This document shows positions 35,750 to 46,103 of a DNA stretch of 64,000 bases, in pieces. The notes beneath the pieces are model-generated. The model was not told the DNA's origin. It was given only the letters and a program-made list of their open reading frames with translations, and searched no databases. The translations under genes and the position numbers were made by a program. Source of the stretch: Streptococcus equinus ATCC 9812 (GTDB taxonomy: Bacteria > Bacillota > Bacilli > Lactobacillales > Streptococcaceae). The stretch's first letter is position 1. The number at the start of each line of letters is the position of its first letter. Where the stretch lies: positions 102,701 to 166,700 of the forward strand of contig NZ_GL698429.1 in the NCBI RefSeq assembly GCF_000187265.1, written 5' to 3'.

Positions 35750-35832
35750 ACAATCCCTACGCTCGTACTAACGAGATCAGGTTATCAGGATTTCGCGTCA
35801 TGCGATCTCAGCCAGAAGCACTCCTTTGTGAA
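35750..35832 (-). ncRNA. TPP riboswitch of thiT
   Basis: On the minus strand the core blocks GGAGTGCTTCTGGCTGAGA, then CCTGATAACCTGATCTCGTT, AGTACGAGCGTAGGGA match the THI element. Its transcript would start near TTGACA (complement of 35872-35877) with a TAGACT 18 bases later. TPP should favour the downstream hairpin that covers the thiT ribosome site. Confidence 0.93.
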
Positions 35833-35903
35833 ATTTTAATTACCTATAGTCTAGCACTTTTAAAAATGACTTGTCAAGAACTTTTTAATCGCTTTCAAGA
35901 AAA

Positions 35904-36866
35904 TTAAAGCCCGTAGTTGTAGTCATCGTCTTTCATGGCTTCAACCGAACCAAGAAGATAACCATTCCCGACCTGACTAAAGAAGTCGTGGTTGGAAGTT
36001 CCAGTTGAAATACCATTCATGACAATTGGATTAACATCATTAGCGGTGTCTGGGAAAAGAGGGTCTTGTCCCAAATTCATAAGAGCTTTGTTGGCATTGT
36101 AGCGTAAGAAGGTCATGACTTCTTCAGTCCAGCCAACTTCATCGTAAAGTGATTTGGTATAATTTTCTTCATTTTCATAAAGCTGGTAAAGTAAATCGTA
36201 CATCCAATCACGCAGCTCATCTTGCTTGTCTTCTGACAATTCATTAAAGCCCAGCTGGAATTTATAGCCAATGTAAGTTCCGTGGACAGATTCATCACGG
36301 ATAATCAGTTTAATGATTTCAGCGACGTTAGCTAGTTTGTTATTGCCAAGGTAATAAAGCGGGGTAAAAAAGCCTGAATAGAAGAGAAAGGTTTCTAGAA
36401 AAGTTGAGGCAATTTTCTTTTGCAGGGCATCGCCGTTTTCATAAATATCGTTGATGATTTTTGCTTTTTTCTGTAAAAATTCATTCTTGTTTGTCCATTC
36501 GAAAATGGCTTCAATTTCTGATTTGGTGTTAAGCGTTGAAAAAATTGAAGAATAAGATTTGGCGTGGACAGATTCCATGAATTGGATATTGTTGAGAACA
36601 GCTTCCTCATGCGGTGTACGGACGTCAGCGCGAATAGCTTCAACGCCGGATTCTGATTGCATGGTATCAAGCAGCGTCAAACCTCCGAAGACTTTGCCAA
36701 CCAAGTCTTTTTCTTGGTCAGAGAGCTTACGCCAGTCATCGAGGTCGTTAGACAGTGGAATACGAGTATCAAGCCAAAATTGTTCAGTCAACTTTTCCCA
36801 AGTTGACTTATCGATGACATCCTCAATCTCGTTCCAATTGATGGCTTTATAATATATTTGTGACAT
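35904..36866 (-). CDS. nrdF: Ribonucleotide reductase class Ib, small subunit
   Basis: Carries the metal centre and tyrosyl radical for deoxynucleotide synthesis. At 320 residues it has ligand motifs QSESGVEAIR, NIQFMESVHAKSYS, EAIFEWTNK and RDESVHGTYIGYKF. It starts with AGGAGAA upstream. It is separated from nrdE by a 99-base gap with a strong hairpin. nrdI is not seen in the window and must be elsewhere if Mn cofactor assembly is used. Confidence 0.94.
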   Translation of the reverse strand: MSQIYYKAINWNEIEDVIDKSTWEKLTEQFWLDTRIPLSNDLDDWRKLSDQEKDLVGKVFGGLTLLDTMQSESGVEAIRADVRTPHEEAVLNNIQFMESVHAKSYSSIFSTLNTKSEIEAIFEWTNKNEFLQKKAKIINDIYENGDALQKKIASTFLETFLFYSGFFTPLYYLGNNKLANVAEIIKLIIRDESVHGTYIGYKFQLGFNELSEDKQDELRDWMYDLLYQLYENEENYTKSLYDEVGWTEEVMTFLRYNANKALMNLGQDPLFPDTANDVNPIVMNGISTGTSNHDFFSQVGNGYLLGSVEAMKDDDYNYGL

Positions 36867-36924
36867 CTATTTTCTCCTAATGGATTTAAGTAAAGTTAAT
36901 AAATGAATAACATAGCGTTTAACG

Positions 36925-36957
36925 TCTTGTTATTAGGTCCTTTAGGACCAATAACAA
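36925..36957 (-). repeat. Hairpin between nrdE and nrdF
   Basis: CTTGTTATTAGGTCC and GGACCAATAACAAG form a 14-bp stem with one bulge around TTTA. No T tract follows on the minus strand, so it more likely stabilises or processes the mRNA than terminates. Confidence 0.7.
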
Positions 36958-36965
36958 GTGTTCAG

Positions 36966-39125
36966 TTAGATTACACAGCTTTCGCATTGGTTTGAGCCGA
37001 CTTCGTCCCCGTCATCTGTAAAGGTACGAATATAGTAGATTGATTTAATACCTTTGTTAAACGCATAGTGACGAAGGATTGATAAATCTCGTGTGGTTTG
37101 CTTGCTTTGCGTTTTCCATTCGTAGAGACCCTCTGGAATATCGCTGCGCAAAAACAATGTGAGTGACAAGCCTTGGTCAACATGTTCAGTCGCAGCGGCG
37201 TAGACGTCGATGACTTTTCGCATATCCATGTCATAGGCAGAAGTGTAATACGGGATAGTCTCAGTTGAAAGCCCAGCTGCTGGGTAGTAAATTTTTCCGA
37301 TTTTCTTTTCTTGACGCTCTTCGATACGTTGCGTAATTGGGTGCAGCGAAGCAGACACATCATTGATGTAAGAAATTGACCCGTTTGGAGCAACAGCTAA
37401 TCGGTTTTGATGATAAAGCCCATCTCTCATAACAGCATCACGAAGCTCAAGCCAGTCTTTTCCGCTTGGAATGAAATGCTTAGCAAATAATTCTTTGACT
37501 CGGTCTGATTTTGGAACATAATCATCCGTAATATATTTATCAAAATATGAGCCATCAGCGTAGCTTGATTTTTCAAATCCAACAAAAGTTTGTTTGCGTT
37601 CACGAGCGATTTTATTTGACTCCACCAAAGTCCAGTAATTCAATAACATGAAATAAATATTGGTAAATTCAATGGATTCAGGACTGCCGTATTGAATATG
37701 ATTTTGGGCTAAGAAGGTGTGAAGCCCCATGGCACCGAGTCCAAAAGTATGAGCTTGTTCATTGCCGTGTTTGATTGTTGGAACGGATTCGATAGAAGAC
37801 GTATCAGATACGAATGTCAAGGCGCGTGTCATAGCCTTGATAGAGCGACCAAAATCAGGTGAAGTCATCATGTTAACAATGTTTGTTGAACCAAGATTAC
37901 ATGAGATATCTGTTCCCATTTTGGTGAATTCCTGAGCATCGTTAATCACGCTAGGTGTCTGTACTTGTAATACTTCTGAACAAAGGTTTGACATGATGAT
38001 TTTGCCATCGATAGGATTTGTACGATTTGCAGTGTCGATATTAACCACATAAGGATAACCAGATTCTTGTTGTAATTTTGAAATCTCAGTTTCCAAATCA
38101 CGCGCTTTAATCTTCGTTTTAACGATATTTGGATTGGCTACCATGTTGTCGTATTCAGCTGTGATGTCGACATAGCTATAAGGAACACCGTACTCACGTT
38201 CAACGCTAAATGGGCTAAAGAGATACATGTCTTCGTTGTTACGAGTCAATTCGTAAAATTTATCAGGAACGGTAATACCAAGTGAAAGTGTTTTGACGCG
38301 AACTTTCTCATCGGCGTTCTCTTTTTTAGTTGATAAGAAAGCTAGGATATCTGGGTGAAAGACATCAAGATAAACGGCACCAGCTCCCTGACGTTGTCCA
38401 AGTTGATTTGAATATGAAAAGCTGTCTTCAAATAACTTCATAACTGGAACAACACCTGACGCGGCGCCTTCGTATCCTTTGATTGGAGCGCCAGCTTCGC
38501 GAAGATTTGACAAATTAATGCCGACTCCTCCACCAATACGAGACAATTGTAGTGCTGAGTTGATTGAACGACCGATTGAATTCATATCATCTGTCATGGA
38601 AATCAAGAAACATGACACAAATTCGCCACGTCGACTGCGACCAGCATTTAAAAACGAAGGAGTAGCAGGCTGATATCGCTGATTAATCATTTCAGTAGCT
38701 AAATCTTTTGCCAAGTCTTCATTGCCGTCAGCAAAATAAAGGGCGTTAAATAATATTCGGTCCTCGATGCTTTCAAGATATTGGCTTCCGTCGTTAGTCT
38801 TTAAGGCGTATTGCTGGTAAAACTTGTAGGCTGCCATGAAAGATTTGAAACGAAAATGATGAGCGTGTAGGTCTCTTGATAAGCTTTCGATAAATTCAGG
38901 GGAATAGCTACGAATGAAAGCTTCTTCGAGGTAATCATGTTCAATCAGATAGTTGATTTTATCGGTGATGGAATTAAAGGTCATCGTATTTGGAATAACA
39001 TTTTCTAAAAAGAAAGCCTGAAGCGCTTCTTTGTCTTTATTTAGAGGGATTTGACCATTGATTGGACGGTTAATTTCGTTATTTAGGCGAAAGTATGAAA
39101 CGTCGCCGAGATTATTGAGGCTCAT
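36966..39125 (-). CDS. nrdE: Ribonucleotide reductase class Ib, large subunit
   Basis: Reduces ribonucleotides. Active-site cysteine in MSNLCSEVLQVQTP, the SSTNIV-like GSTNIVNMM block, and the C-terminal redox pair QCESCVI are present. The frame extends to a GTG at 39138-39140. No good ribosome site fits it (AAAGGA is 15 or more bases too far), and the family begins near MSLNNLGDVSYF, so I prefer the ATG at 39125 (719 residues). It follows nrdH. NrdR boxes upstream of nrdH probably control all three genes. Confidence 0.93.
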   Translation of the reverse strand: MSLNNLGDVSYFRLNNEINRPINGQIPLNKDKEALQAFFLENVIPNTMTFNSITDKINYLIEHDYLEEAFIRSYSPEFIESLSRDLHAHHFRFKSFMAAYKFYQQYALKTNDGSQYLESIEDRILFNALYFADGNEDLAKDLATEMINQRYQPATPSFLNAGRSRRGEFVSCFLISMTDDMNSIGRSINSALQLSRIGGGVGINLSNLREAGAPIKGYEGAASGVVPVMKLFEDSFSYSNQLGQRQGAGAVYLDVFHPDILAFLSTKKENADEKVRVKTLSLGITVPDKFYELTRNNEDMYLFSPFSVEREYGVPYSYVDITAEYDNMVANPNIVKTKIKARDLETEISKLQQESGYPYVVNIDTANRTNPIDGKIIMSNLCSEVLQVQTPSVINDAQEFTKMGTDISCNLGSTNIVNMMTSPDFGRSIKAMTRALTFVSDTSSIESVPTIKHGNEQAHTFGLGAMGLHTFLAQNHIQYGSPESIEFTNIYFMLLNYWTLVESNKIARERKQTFVGFEKSSYADGSYFDKYITDDYVPKSDRVKELFAKHFIPSGKDWLELRDAVMRDGLYHQNRLAVAPNGSISYINDVSASLHPITQRIEERQEKKIGKIYYPAAGLSTETIPYYTSAYDMDMRKVIDVYAAATEHVDQGLSLTLFLRSDIPEGLYEWKTQSKQTTRDLSILRHYAFNKGIKSIYYIRTFTDDGDEVGSNQCESCVI

Positions 39126-39185
39126 AAAGTTAGTTACCACTTTATTATCGATGTGGTAATTCCTTTCTAATTTTGAATTTTTTAT

Positions 39186-39413
39186 CTAGATAATCTCTTT
39201 TAGTTTGCTTGGCTGAAAACCTGAAAAAGAAATGTCGCCAGCCTTAATAACTGGAGCAGAAGTAAAGCCGAGGTTTTTAACGTAGTCGACCATATCAGGA
39301 TGCTCATCGATATTAATTTCTTGGTAATTGGCACCTTCTTTGTCTAAAAGTTTTTTGGTCATTTTACATTGCATGCAATTATTTTTTGAAAAAAGTGTAA
39401 TTTTATTAGTCAT
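39186..39413 (-). CDS. nrdH: Glutaredoxin-like NrdH
   Basis: Reductant for the class Ib reductase. Redox motif CMQC near residue 10 (SKNNCMQCKMTKKLL) and SAPVIKAGDISFSGFQPSKL are typical. Upstream in-frame residues MEEIL carry the GGAGG itself, so the ATG at 39413, 5 bases after it, is the start; 75 residues. Start of nrdHEF. Confidence 0.94.
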   Translation of the reverse strand: MTNKITLFSKNNCMQCKMTKKLLDKEGANYQEINIDEHPDMVDYVKNLGFTSAPVIKAGDISFSGFQPSKLKEII

Positions 39414-39509
39414 GAGGATTTCCTCCATAATTCGTTATATTTTTTTAAATCAATGTCTAATTAGAATAACCGAAAAATACTAAAAAAGCAACTGATATAG
39501 CTTACAAAA

Positions 39510-39557
39510 CCACAACATATTGTACCTAAGTACTTAAAACTGCACAAAATATAGTGT
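39510..39557 (-). promoter_or_regulatory. nrdHEF promoter with two NrdR boxes
   Basis: On the minus strand TTGTGC (complement of 39542-39547), 17 bases, TACAAT (complement of 39519-39524). Two palindromic boxes match NrdR sites: CCACAACATATTGTAC (39510-39525) and GCACAAAATATAGTGT (39542-39557). They lie over the -10 and -35 and their centres are 32 bp apart, three turns, which is the classic NrdR arrangement. Confidence 0.8.
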
Positions 39558-39583
39558 TTATGTACTTTTCGCTAGCTCAATTA

Positions 39584-39663
39584 ATGACGTCACATGACGT
39601 GTTATATAATCTGACATGAAAGCGTAAATTAATGTTGACAAAATTTTCTGAATTTTGTATAAT
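39584..39663 (+). promoter_or_regulatory. Promoter and regulatory sites of acnA-gltA-icd
   Basis: TTGACA (39635-39640), 17 bases, TATAAT (39658-39663). The spacer contains a CodY-like box AATTTTCTGAATTTT (39642-39656, 13 of 15). A cre-like ATGAAAGCGTAAATT (39616-39630, one mismatch) lies just upstream. Further upstream, ATGACGTCAC/ATGACGTG direct repeats (39584 and 39594) are exactly 10 bp apart and may be an operator for an unknown factor. Confidence 0.6.
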
Positions 39664-39695
39664 TAAAACACTAAAATTATATTGGGGGTCCGTAC

Positions 39696-42359
39696 ATGAC
39701 AGAATTTTTATCAAAATTTTCTTTCAAAGAGAATGACTATTCTTATTTTAATCTTGAAGAAGCTGTTTCTCATTATGGAGGAAATATCAAAAGAATCCCT
39801 TATACAATTCGTATATTAATTGAAAGTTTACTCAGAAAGTATGATGGCGTAGATGTTACAAAAAGTAACATTGAAAATTTAGCAACTTATAATCCTAAAA
39901 AAATCCACGGCGAAGTACCATTCAAACCAAGTCGTGTTATTTTGCAAGACTTTACTGGTGTGCCAGTTGTCGTTGATTTGGCATCGATGCGTGATGCGAT
40001 TGTTGCAAACGGTGGCGATGCTGAATTGATTAACCCTGAAATTCCAGTTGATTTGGTAATCGACCATAGTGTTCAGGTTGATTTCTTTGGCTGTGACACA
40101 GCTCTAGAAGACAACATTAACATGGAGTTTAAACGTAATAATGAGCGCTACGAATTCTTGAAATGGGCTGAAAAATCATTTGATAATTATCGTGCGGTCC
40201 CACCAGCAACAGGTATTATTCACCAAGTTAATATCGAGTATCTCAGTGATGTGGTCATTGAAAAAGACGGTGTTCTTTATCCTGATTCAATGTTTGGTAC
40301 AGACAGTCACACAACAATGATTAATGGTATTGGTGTTCTTGGTTGGGGTGTCGGAGGAATCGAAGCAGAAGCTGCTATGCTTGGTGAGGCTTCGTTCTTC
40401 CCAATTCCAGAAGTTATTGGTGTTCGTTTGACTGGTAAATTACCTAAGATTGCGACGGCGACTGACTTGGCACTTAAAGTGACACAGGTACTTCGTCAAG
40501 AAAAAGTCGTCGGCAAATTCGTTGAGTACTTTGGTGACGGTCTTTCAAACCTTAGTCTTGCTGAACGAGCAACTATTGCCAATATGGCACCTGAATACGG
40601 CGCAACATGCGGATATTTCCCAATCGATGACGAAACGCTTAATTACATGCGCTTGACTAATCGTGATGAAGATCATATTGCGCTAACAAAAGAATATGCT
40701 AAACGCAATAATCTTTTTTACGATACAGAGCACCAAGCAGAATACACTAAAGTGGTTGAAATTGATTTATCTACCATTTCGCCAAGTATTTCTGGACCAA
40801 AACGTCCGCAAGATTTGATTGATTTAACACAAGCTAAGCAAACCTTCCAAGAAAGTTTAACACGTGAAGCCGGTGTTCAAGGATTTGGCTTGGGGGCTGA
40901 TGAGATTAACAAAACAGCAACCGTTCATTTTGAAGACAAAGATGTTGAAATCAAGACTGGACATGTTGCTATTGCAGCTATCACATCATGTACGAATACT
41001 TCAAATCCTTACGTGCTCATGTCAGCTGGACTACTTGCTAAAAAAGCTGTTGAAAAAGGGCTGCGCGTAGCTCAAACGGTCAAAACGTCGCTTGCTCCAG
41101 GTTCAAAAGTAGTAACAGGCTATCTTCGTAATTCTGGTTTGCAAGATTATCTTGATACGCTTGGCTTTAACATCGTTGGATATGGTTGTACGACATGCAT
41201 CGGTAACTCAGGTAGCCTTCGTCCAGAAGTTGCAAAAGCTATTACTGACACTGACTTGCTAGCATCAGCTGTTTTGTCAGGTAACCGTAACTTTGAAGGT
41301 CGTGTTAATCCACTCGTCAAAGCAAACTTCCTTGCTAGTCCACCGTTAGTTGTGGCTTATGCGCTTGCTGGAAATACGAATATTGATTTGACAACTGAGC
41401 CGCTTGGTTTCGACCAAAATAATGAGCCTGTGTACCTTAAAGATATCATGCCAACAAATGATGAAGTTGCCAAATACGTTGATAAATTTGTCACTCGTGA
41501 ATTGTTTGAACATGAGTATGAACATGTCTTTACTGATAGTGAAAAATGGAATCAAATTCCAACTGAAGAAAGCCAGATTTATCACTGGAATGAAGCGTCA
41601 ACTTACATTCAAAATCCGCCATATTTTGACCATTTAGGTGATGATTTGGTTATCAAACCGCTTAAAAATTTGAAACCTTTAGCAAAATTTGGTGATAGTG
41701 TGACAACAGACCACATTTCTCCAGCAGGTAACATTGCTAGAAATAGCCCTGCTGCTAACTATTTGACAGAACACGGTGTTGATTATCTTGATTTCAACTC
41801 ATATGGTAGCCGTCGTGGTAATCACGAAGTTATGATGCGAGGCACATTTGCGAATATCCGTATCCAAAACCAATTGGTTGATGGAAAAATTGGTGGTTAC
41901 ACAAAATATAAAGGCAAGCTTATGCCAATTTACGATGCAGCTATGCATTATAAGGAAGATAATGTTGGCACATTAGTGATTGCTGGTAAAGATTATGGTA
42001 TGGGGTCAAGTCGTGACTGGGCAGCAAAAGGTTCAAACCTTCTTGGTGTCAAAGCTGTGCTTGCTGAAAGTTTTGAACGTATTCATCGCTCAAACCTTGT
42101 AATGATGGGCGTTTTGCCACTTCAATTCTTAGAAGGAGATACCGCTGCAAGTCTTGGCTTAACTGGCTACGAAACTTATGATATTAACCTTTCAGAAAAT
42201 CCTGGTATTCACGATATTGTTGATATCGTTGCACGTGATGAGTCAGGTGAAAAACGCTTTAAAGCCATGGTACGTTTTGATGCTGATGCTGACATCCGCT
42301 ATTACAAAAACGGTGGCATTCTACCAATGGTTGTTAGAAAGAAATTAGGGGGTGCTTAA
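39696..42359 (+). CDS. acnA: Aconitate hydratase
   Basis: Isomerises citrate to isocitrate using a [4Fe-4S] cluster. Cysteines in [12 protein letters not shown] and [13 protein letters not shown] bind the cluster. The catalytic C-terminal swivel domain holds [10 protein letters not shown]. At 887 residues it matches the bacterial AcnA/CitB form. Together with gltA and icd (gaps 3 and 23 bases) it makes 2-oxoglutarate from acetyl-CoA and oxaloacetate. No 2-oxoglutarate dehydrogenase is here, as expected in streptococci. Confidence 0.96.
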   Translation: MTEFLSKFSFKENDYSYFNLEEAVSHYGGNIKRIPYTIRILIESLLRKYDGVDVTKSNIENLATYNPKKIHGEVPFKPSRVILQDFTGVPVVVDLASMRDAIVANGGDAELINPEIPVDLVIDHSVQVDFFGCDTALEDNINMEFKRNNERYEFLKWAEKSFDNYRAVPPATGIIHQVNIEYLSDVVIEKDGVLYPDSMFGTDSHTTMINGIGVLGWGVGGIEAEAAMLGEASFFPIPEVIGVRLTGKLPKIATATDLALKVTQVLRQEKVVGKFVEYFGDGLSNLSLAERATIANMAPEYGATCGYFPIDDETLNYMRLTNRDEDHIALTKEYAKRNNLFYDTEHQAEYTKVVEIDLSTISPSISGPKRPQDLIDLTQAKQTFQESLTREAGVQGFGLGADEINKTATVHFEDKDVEIKTGHVAIAAITSCTNTSNPYVLMSAGLLAKKAVEKGLRVAQTVKTSLAPGSKVVTGYLRNSGLQDYLDTLGFNIVGYGCTTCIGNSGSLRPEVAKAITDTDLLASAVLSGNRNFEGRVNPLVKANFLASPPLVVAYALAGNTNIDLTTEPLGFDQNNEPVYLKDIMPTNDEVAKYVDKFVTRELFEHEYEHVFTDSEKWNQIPTEESQIYHWNEASTYIQNPPYFDHLGDDLVIKPLKNLKPLAKFGDSVTTDHISPAGNIARNSPAANYLTEHGVDYLDFNSYGSRRGNHEVMMRGTFANIRIQNQLVDGKIGGYTKYKGKLMPIYDAAMHYKEDNVGTLVIAGKDYGMGSSRDWAAKGSNLLGVKAVLAESFERIHRSNLVMMGVLPLQFLEGDTAASLGLTGYETYDINLSENPGIHDIVDIVARDESGEKRFKAMVRFDADADIRYYKNGGILPMVVRKKLGGA

Positions 42360-42362
42360 TAT

Positions 42363-43481
42363 ATGACAGGAGCAAGTGGATTAAAAGATTTAATTGCCTG
42401 CAATACCCGTATTAGTTCAATTATTAATGATAATTTATCTTATGCAGGTTACAATATTTCAGAATTAATGGATAACGATGCTAGCTTTGAAGAAGTTATT
42501 TACCTTCTTCGGAATTTGCATTTGCCAAATAAAACAGAACTTGGTGATTTTGTAAAATTGCTACGCGATAATTACGAAATCAGCGATGCTGTCGTGCAAT
42601 GTATTATGATTCAATCACGTAATCATTTGCATCCAATGAGTGTACTTCGCTCAACTGTCAGTCTCCTTGGTGTTTATAATATCAATGCCGAAGATAACTC
42701 TGAAGAAGCAACATACGAACAATCTATTCAATTGATGGCAAAGATGCCAACAATTATCGCTACTTTTGCACGCTTACGTGAAGGCAAAACACCAGTGGCA
42801 CCGCGTAAAGATTTGTGCTTTGCAGCTAATTTTCTTTACATGTTAAATGGAGAAGAACCAACCGATTTACAAGTTAAAGCCCTTAATCGTGCTTTGGTTT
42901 TACATGCTGACCATGAATTAAACGCCTCAACATTTGCAGCGCGCGTTTGTGCGTCAACTTTAGCTGATATTTATTCTTGTGTGACGACAGCGATTGGTAC
43001 ACTAAAAGGACCACTTCATGGTGGAGCTAATGAACGTGTCTTTGACATGCTCAAGGAAATTCGTGAAATGGGTGATACCAAAGCTTATCTTAAGGAAAAA
43101 CTTGATTCACATGAAAAAATCATGGGATTTGGTCACCGTGTTTATAAAACACAAGACCCTCGTGAAAAATACCTTCGTGAAATGGCAAAAGCTTTGACAG
43201 AGGGTACAGAAAATGAAGTTTGGTATAAGTTGTCACGCCAAATTGAAGACTACATGAAGCATACCAAGGGTCTTATTCCAAATGTCGATTTTTATTCAGC
43301 AACAGTTTATCATGTGCTTGGCATTGATAGTTCAATCTTCACACTTATCTTTGCGATGAGTCGTGTGTCAGGTTGGATTGCTCACATCCAAGAACAACAA
43401 AAACACAACAAACTTATTCGACCTCGTTCACGTTACAAAGGTGAACTTGGTTTGAAGTATGTACCGCTTGACGAACGTTAA
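42363..43481 (+). CDS. gltA: Citrate synthase
   Basis: Condenses acetyl-CoA and oxaloacetate. The catalytic His in [23 protein letters not shown], and the arginine block [13 protein letters not shown] are visible. At 372 residues it is the short Gram-positive form without NADH-binding N-terminus. It begins 3 bases after acnA, behind GGGGTG, so it is translationally coupled. Confidence 0.95.
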   Translation: MTGASGLKDLIACNTRISSIINDNLSYAGYNISELMDNDASFEEVIYLLRNLHLPNKTELGDFVKLLRDNYEISDAVVQCIMIQSRNHLHPMSVLRSTVSLLGVYNINAEDNSEEATYEQSIQLMAKMPTIIATFARLREGKTPVAPRKDLCFAANFLYMLNGEEPTDLQVKALNRALVLHADHELNASTFAARVCASTLADIYSCVTTAIGTLKGPLHGGANERVFDMLKEIREMGDTKAYLKEKLDSHEKIMGFGHRVYKTQDPREKYLREMAKALTEGTENEVWYKLSRQIEDYMKHTKGLIPNVDFYSATVYHVLGIDSSIFTLIFAMSRVSGWIAHIQEQQKHNKLIRPRSRYKGELGLKYVPLDER

Positions 43482-43504
43482 AAGATAGGAAAGGAAAACG
43501 AATT

Positions 43505-44680
43505 ATGGCAGATAAAATCACTTTAGAAAATGGTCAGTTGGCTGTTTCTAATCATCCGATTATCCCTTTCATCGAAGGTGATGGTGTAGGTCGTGATATT
43601 TGGAAAAATGCGCGTGCAGTCTTTGATGCAGCGGTTGAAAAAGCTTATCAAGGTGAGAAAAAAGTTGCGTGGCATGAGCTTTTAGCTGGTAAAAAAGCAC
43701 ATGAAGTAACTGGTGAGTGGTTGCCTAAAGAAACACTTGATACTATTAAAGAAGATTTGATTGCTATCAAAGGACCTCTTGAAACGCCTGTTGGTGGTGG
43801 GATTCGCTCACTTAATGTGACCCTTCGTCAAGAATTAGATTTATATGCATGCGTTCGTCCAGTTCGCTATTTTAAAGGAATTGAAAGTCCGCTTAAAGAA
43901 CCTGAAAAGACAAGTATTACTATTTTCCGTGAAAATACTGAAGATATTTACGCTGGTATTGAATGGGAAGCCGGCACAGCAGAAGTGAAAAAAGTCATTG
44001 AGTTCTTGCAAAATGAAATGTCTGTCAAGAAGATTCGTTTCCCTGAAACAAGTAGTATTGGTATTAAACCCATTTCAAAAGAAGGTAGCGAACGTCTTAT
44101 CCGTTCCGCTATCGAGTATGCTTCAACAAACGGTTTGACTCATGTGACAATCGTTCATAAAGGAAATATTCAAAAATTCACTGAGGGTGGTTTCTGCAAA
44201 TGGGGTTATGAACTTGCTGAACGTGAATATGCTGATGAGTTGGCAAATGGAAAATTAATTATCAACGATATTATTGCTGATAATTTCCTTCAACAAATTC
44301 TTCTTAATCCTGAAAAATTTGACGTTGTTGCTTTGACAAACTTAAATGGAGATTATGCCAGTGATGCGCTTGCTGCTCAAGTTGGAGGTATCGGTATCTC
44401 GCCAGGTGCTAATATCAACTACGTCACTGGTTATGCAATTTTTGAAGCGACTCATGGAACGGCTCCTGACATCGCTGGTAAAGACATTGCAAATCCATGT
44501 TCTGTTCTTTTGTCTGGTTGCATGTTATTTGATTACATTGGTTGGACAGAAGTGGCTAGCTTAATTACAGCAGCAATTGAAAAAACATTCGCTCAAGGTC
44601 AATTTACAGCTGATTTGGCGCAAGGAAAAGCAGCTTGCTCGACAAGTGAATTTGCAGCAAAACTCATTGAAAATTTGTAA
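43505..44680 (+). CDS. icd: Isocitrate dehydrogenase
   Basis: Oxidises isocitrate to 2-oxoglutarate. The substrate serine lies in [13 protein letters not shown], with [17 protein letters not shown] and the metal Asp in [14 protein letters not shown]. At 391 residues it is the short NAD/NADP type; the cofactor cannot be told by eye. It is last in the operon and closed by a strong terminator. Its role with gltA and acnA is to supply glutamate precursors. Confidence 0.94.
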   Translation: MADKITLENGQLAVSNHPIIPFIEGDGVGRDIWKNARAVFDAAVEKAYQGEKKVAWHELLAGKKAHEVTGEWLPKETLDTIKEDLIAIKGPLETPVGGGIRSLNVTLRQELDLYACVRPVRYFKGIESPLKEPEKTSITIFRENTEDIYAGIEWEAGTAEVKKVIEFLQNEMSVKKIRFPETSSIGIKPISKEGSERLIRSAIEYASTNGLTHVTIVHKGNIQKFTEGGFCKWGYELAEREYADELANGKLIINDIIADNFLQQILLNPEKFDVVALTNLNGDYASDALAAQVGGIGISPGANINYVTGYAIFEATHGTAPDIAGKDIANPCSVLLSGCMLFDYIGWTEVASLITAAIEKTFAQGQFTADLAQGKAACSTSEFAAKLIENL

Positions 44681-44686
44681 AATAAT

Positions 44687-44717
44687 AACCTAGAACAAGT
44701 CATGTTCTAGGTTTTTT
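44687..44717 (+). terminator. Terminator of acnA-gltA-icd
   Basis: AACCTAGAAC and GTTCTAGGTT form a near-perfect stem with T6; TATAAT (44720-44725) for the next gene follows at once. Confidence 0.85.
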
Positions 44718-44759
44718 GATATAATGAGAATAGTTTGAATTTTAGAAGGTTGGAGTTTT

Positions 44760-45563
44760 ATGACATATTCATTGGCAGACATTGTCTTTTTGTTTTTTAT
44801 TTATTCGTTTGTAGGTTGGCTTTGGGAGACGGTTTATTGTTCGATTAAGGATAAGAAGTTTGCTTATCGTGGTTTTCTAGTGGGACCGTATTGCCCCGTC
44901 TACGGCTTTGCAGTGACAACGGTTTTACTAGCGACAGCGCCGTTTCAAAGTAATATTTTATGGCTGTTCTTGAGTGGTTTGCTTGTAGCAACAGCATTTG
45001 AATACGTTGCAGGCTGGTTGCTAGAGACGGTCTTTCATATGAAATTATGGGACTACAGTCAGGAGTTTGGTAATATTCAGGGTCGTATTGCCCCGCGGAT
45101 ATCACTTTTTTGGGGATTTGGAATTGTTGTTCTCGTTGAATTTATTCAACCAGGAGTGATGTGGCTAATTAATCACTTGAATGATTGGGTGGCGTTGGGT
45201 ATTGTTATTGTGATGACAGCTGACTTGATTTGGACTGTCATGGATACCGTAAAATTCCAACAAGCAGCAGCAACGTTTGAAAACTATGTTCGAACAGAGC
45301 AAGCAAAAATGTTAAAGTCTGTCAGAGAAGAATTCAATGATTGGACAAAACAAAAAGAAGTATTCGCTAAGCGTTTGGAAAATCTTCGTTTGCGTTTAAA
45401 TGAAAATTTAAAAATCAAGGGTGTTCAACATTTTCGTTTCAACCAACGTCGTATGCTTAGAAACTATAGTCAATTTAGTTTGACAACAGCGCCATTCTTC
45501 AATGAAATTCGAAAACAAACACAAGCTTTGAGAAAGAAAAAGGCAGAAAAGAAAAATCATTAA
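44760..45563 (+). CDS. Multi-helix membrane protein annotated as putative ABC transporter permease (PF06541 type)
   Basis: A 267-residue protein with five or so hydrophobic helices in the first 170 residues (including FIYSFVGWLWETVYCSIK, YVAGWLLETVFHMKLWDYS), then a charged, coiled-coil-like tail rich in Lys and Arg. The WETVYC / WLLETVFHMKLWDYS motifs mark the PF06541 family, whose function is unproven; the transporter label is only a family name. It is a single gene behind GGAG, with its own -10 fused to the icd terminator. Confidence 0.65.
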   Translation: MTYSLADIVFLFFIYSFVGWLWETVYCSIKDKKFAYRGFLVGPYCPVYGFAVTTVLLATAPFQSNILWLFLSGLLVATAFEYVAGWLLETVFHMKLWDYSQEFGNIQGRIAPRISLFWGFGIVVLVEFIQPGVMWLINHLNDWVALGIVIVMTADLIWTVMDTVKFQQAAATFENYVRTEQAKMLKSVREEFNDWTKQKEVFAKRLENLRLRLNENLKIKGVQHFRFNQRRMLRNYSQFSLTTAPFFNEIRKQTQALRKKKAEKKNH

Positions 45564-45571
45564 TTATTCAA

Positions 45572-45605
45572 AAGTCTGAAATCAAATTGTTTCAGGCTTG
45601 TTTTA
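45572..45605 (+). terminator. Terminator after the membrane protein
   Basis: AAGTCTGAAA and TTTCAGGCTT arms around TCAAATTG with a GTTTT tail. The rest of 45606-45743 is AT-rich without a visible gene. Confidence 0.8.
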
Positions 45606-45743
45606 TTTACAAAATAATGTTATGTTGAATTATTTAAACCTGTTTGCAAATTTATTTTCCAGAAAAACAAAAAATTTCCAGCTTAAAAGTGCTGATTTTC
45701 CTTGTTTTTTCAAAAATAAAAGCACATACAGAGTGTGAAACTA

Positions 45744-45772
45744 TTGAAATAAAAAAGTGTTTATGCTATAAT
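45744..45772 (+). promoter_or_regulatory. Promoter of ptsHI
   Basis: TTGAAA (45744-45749), 17 bases, TATAAT (45767-45772) with extended TG. The 63-base leader is short and shows no riboswitch. Confidence 0.7.
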
Positions 45773-45835
45773 TATGGATTGTAAGGGTTATCATAAGATA
45801 ATCCGAAAAAACAGAAATAAAAGGAGAACCATAAT

Positions 45836-46099
45836 ATGGCTTCAAAAGATTTTCACATTATTGCAGAAACAGGTATTCACGCACGTCCAGCTACTTTGCT
45901 TGTTCAAACAGCTAGCAAATTTGCTTCAGACATCACTCTTGACTACAAAGGTAAAGCAGTAAACCTTAAATCAATCATGGGTGTTATGAGCCTTGGTGTT
46001 GGTCAAGGTGCTGACGTTACTATCTCAGCTGAAGGTGCAGACGCTGATGACGCACTTGCAGCAATCGAAGAAACAATGACAAAAGAAGGATTGGCTTAA
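45836..46099 (+). CDS. ptsH: Phosphocarrier protein HPr
   Basis: Central phosphotransfer protein of the sugar PTS and partner of CcpA when Ser-phosphorylated. His15 is visible in [15 protein letters not shown] and the regulatory Ser46 in [12 protein letters not shown]. At 87 residues it is complete. Start ATG follows AAAGGAG. It overlaps operonically with ptsI, 4 bases downstream. Confidence 0.97.
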   Translation: MASKDFHIIAETGIHARPATLLVQTASKFASDITLDYKGKAVNLKSIMGVMSLGVGQGADVTISAEGADADDALAAIEETMTKEGLA

Positions 46100-46103
46100 G
46101 AAA

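Noticed and set aside
39601..39612. TATAAT at about 39605 as the main acnA promoter
   Set aside because: It lacks a -35 at proper distance, while TTGACA-17-TATAAT at 39635-39663 is near perfect and closer to the gene.
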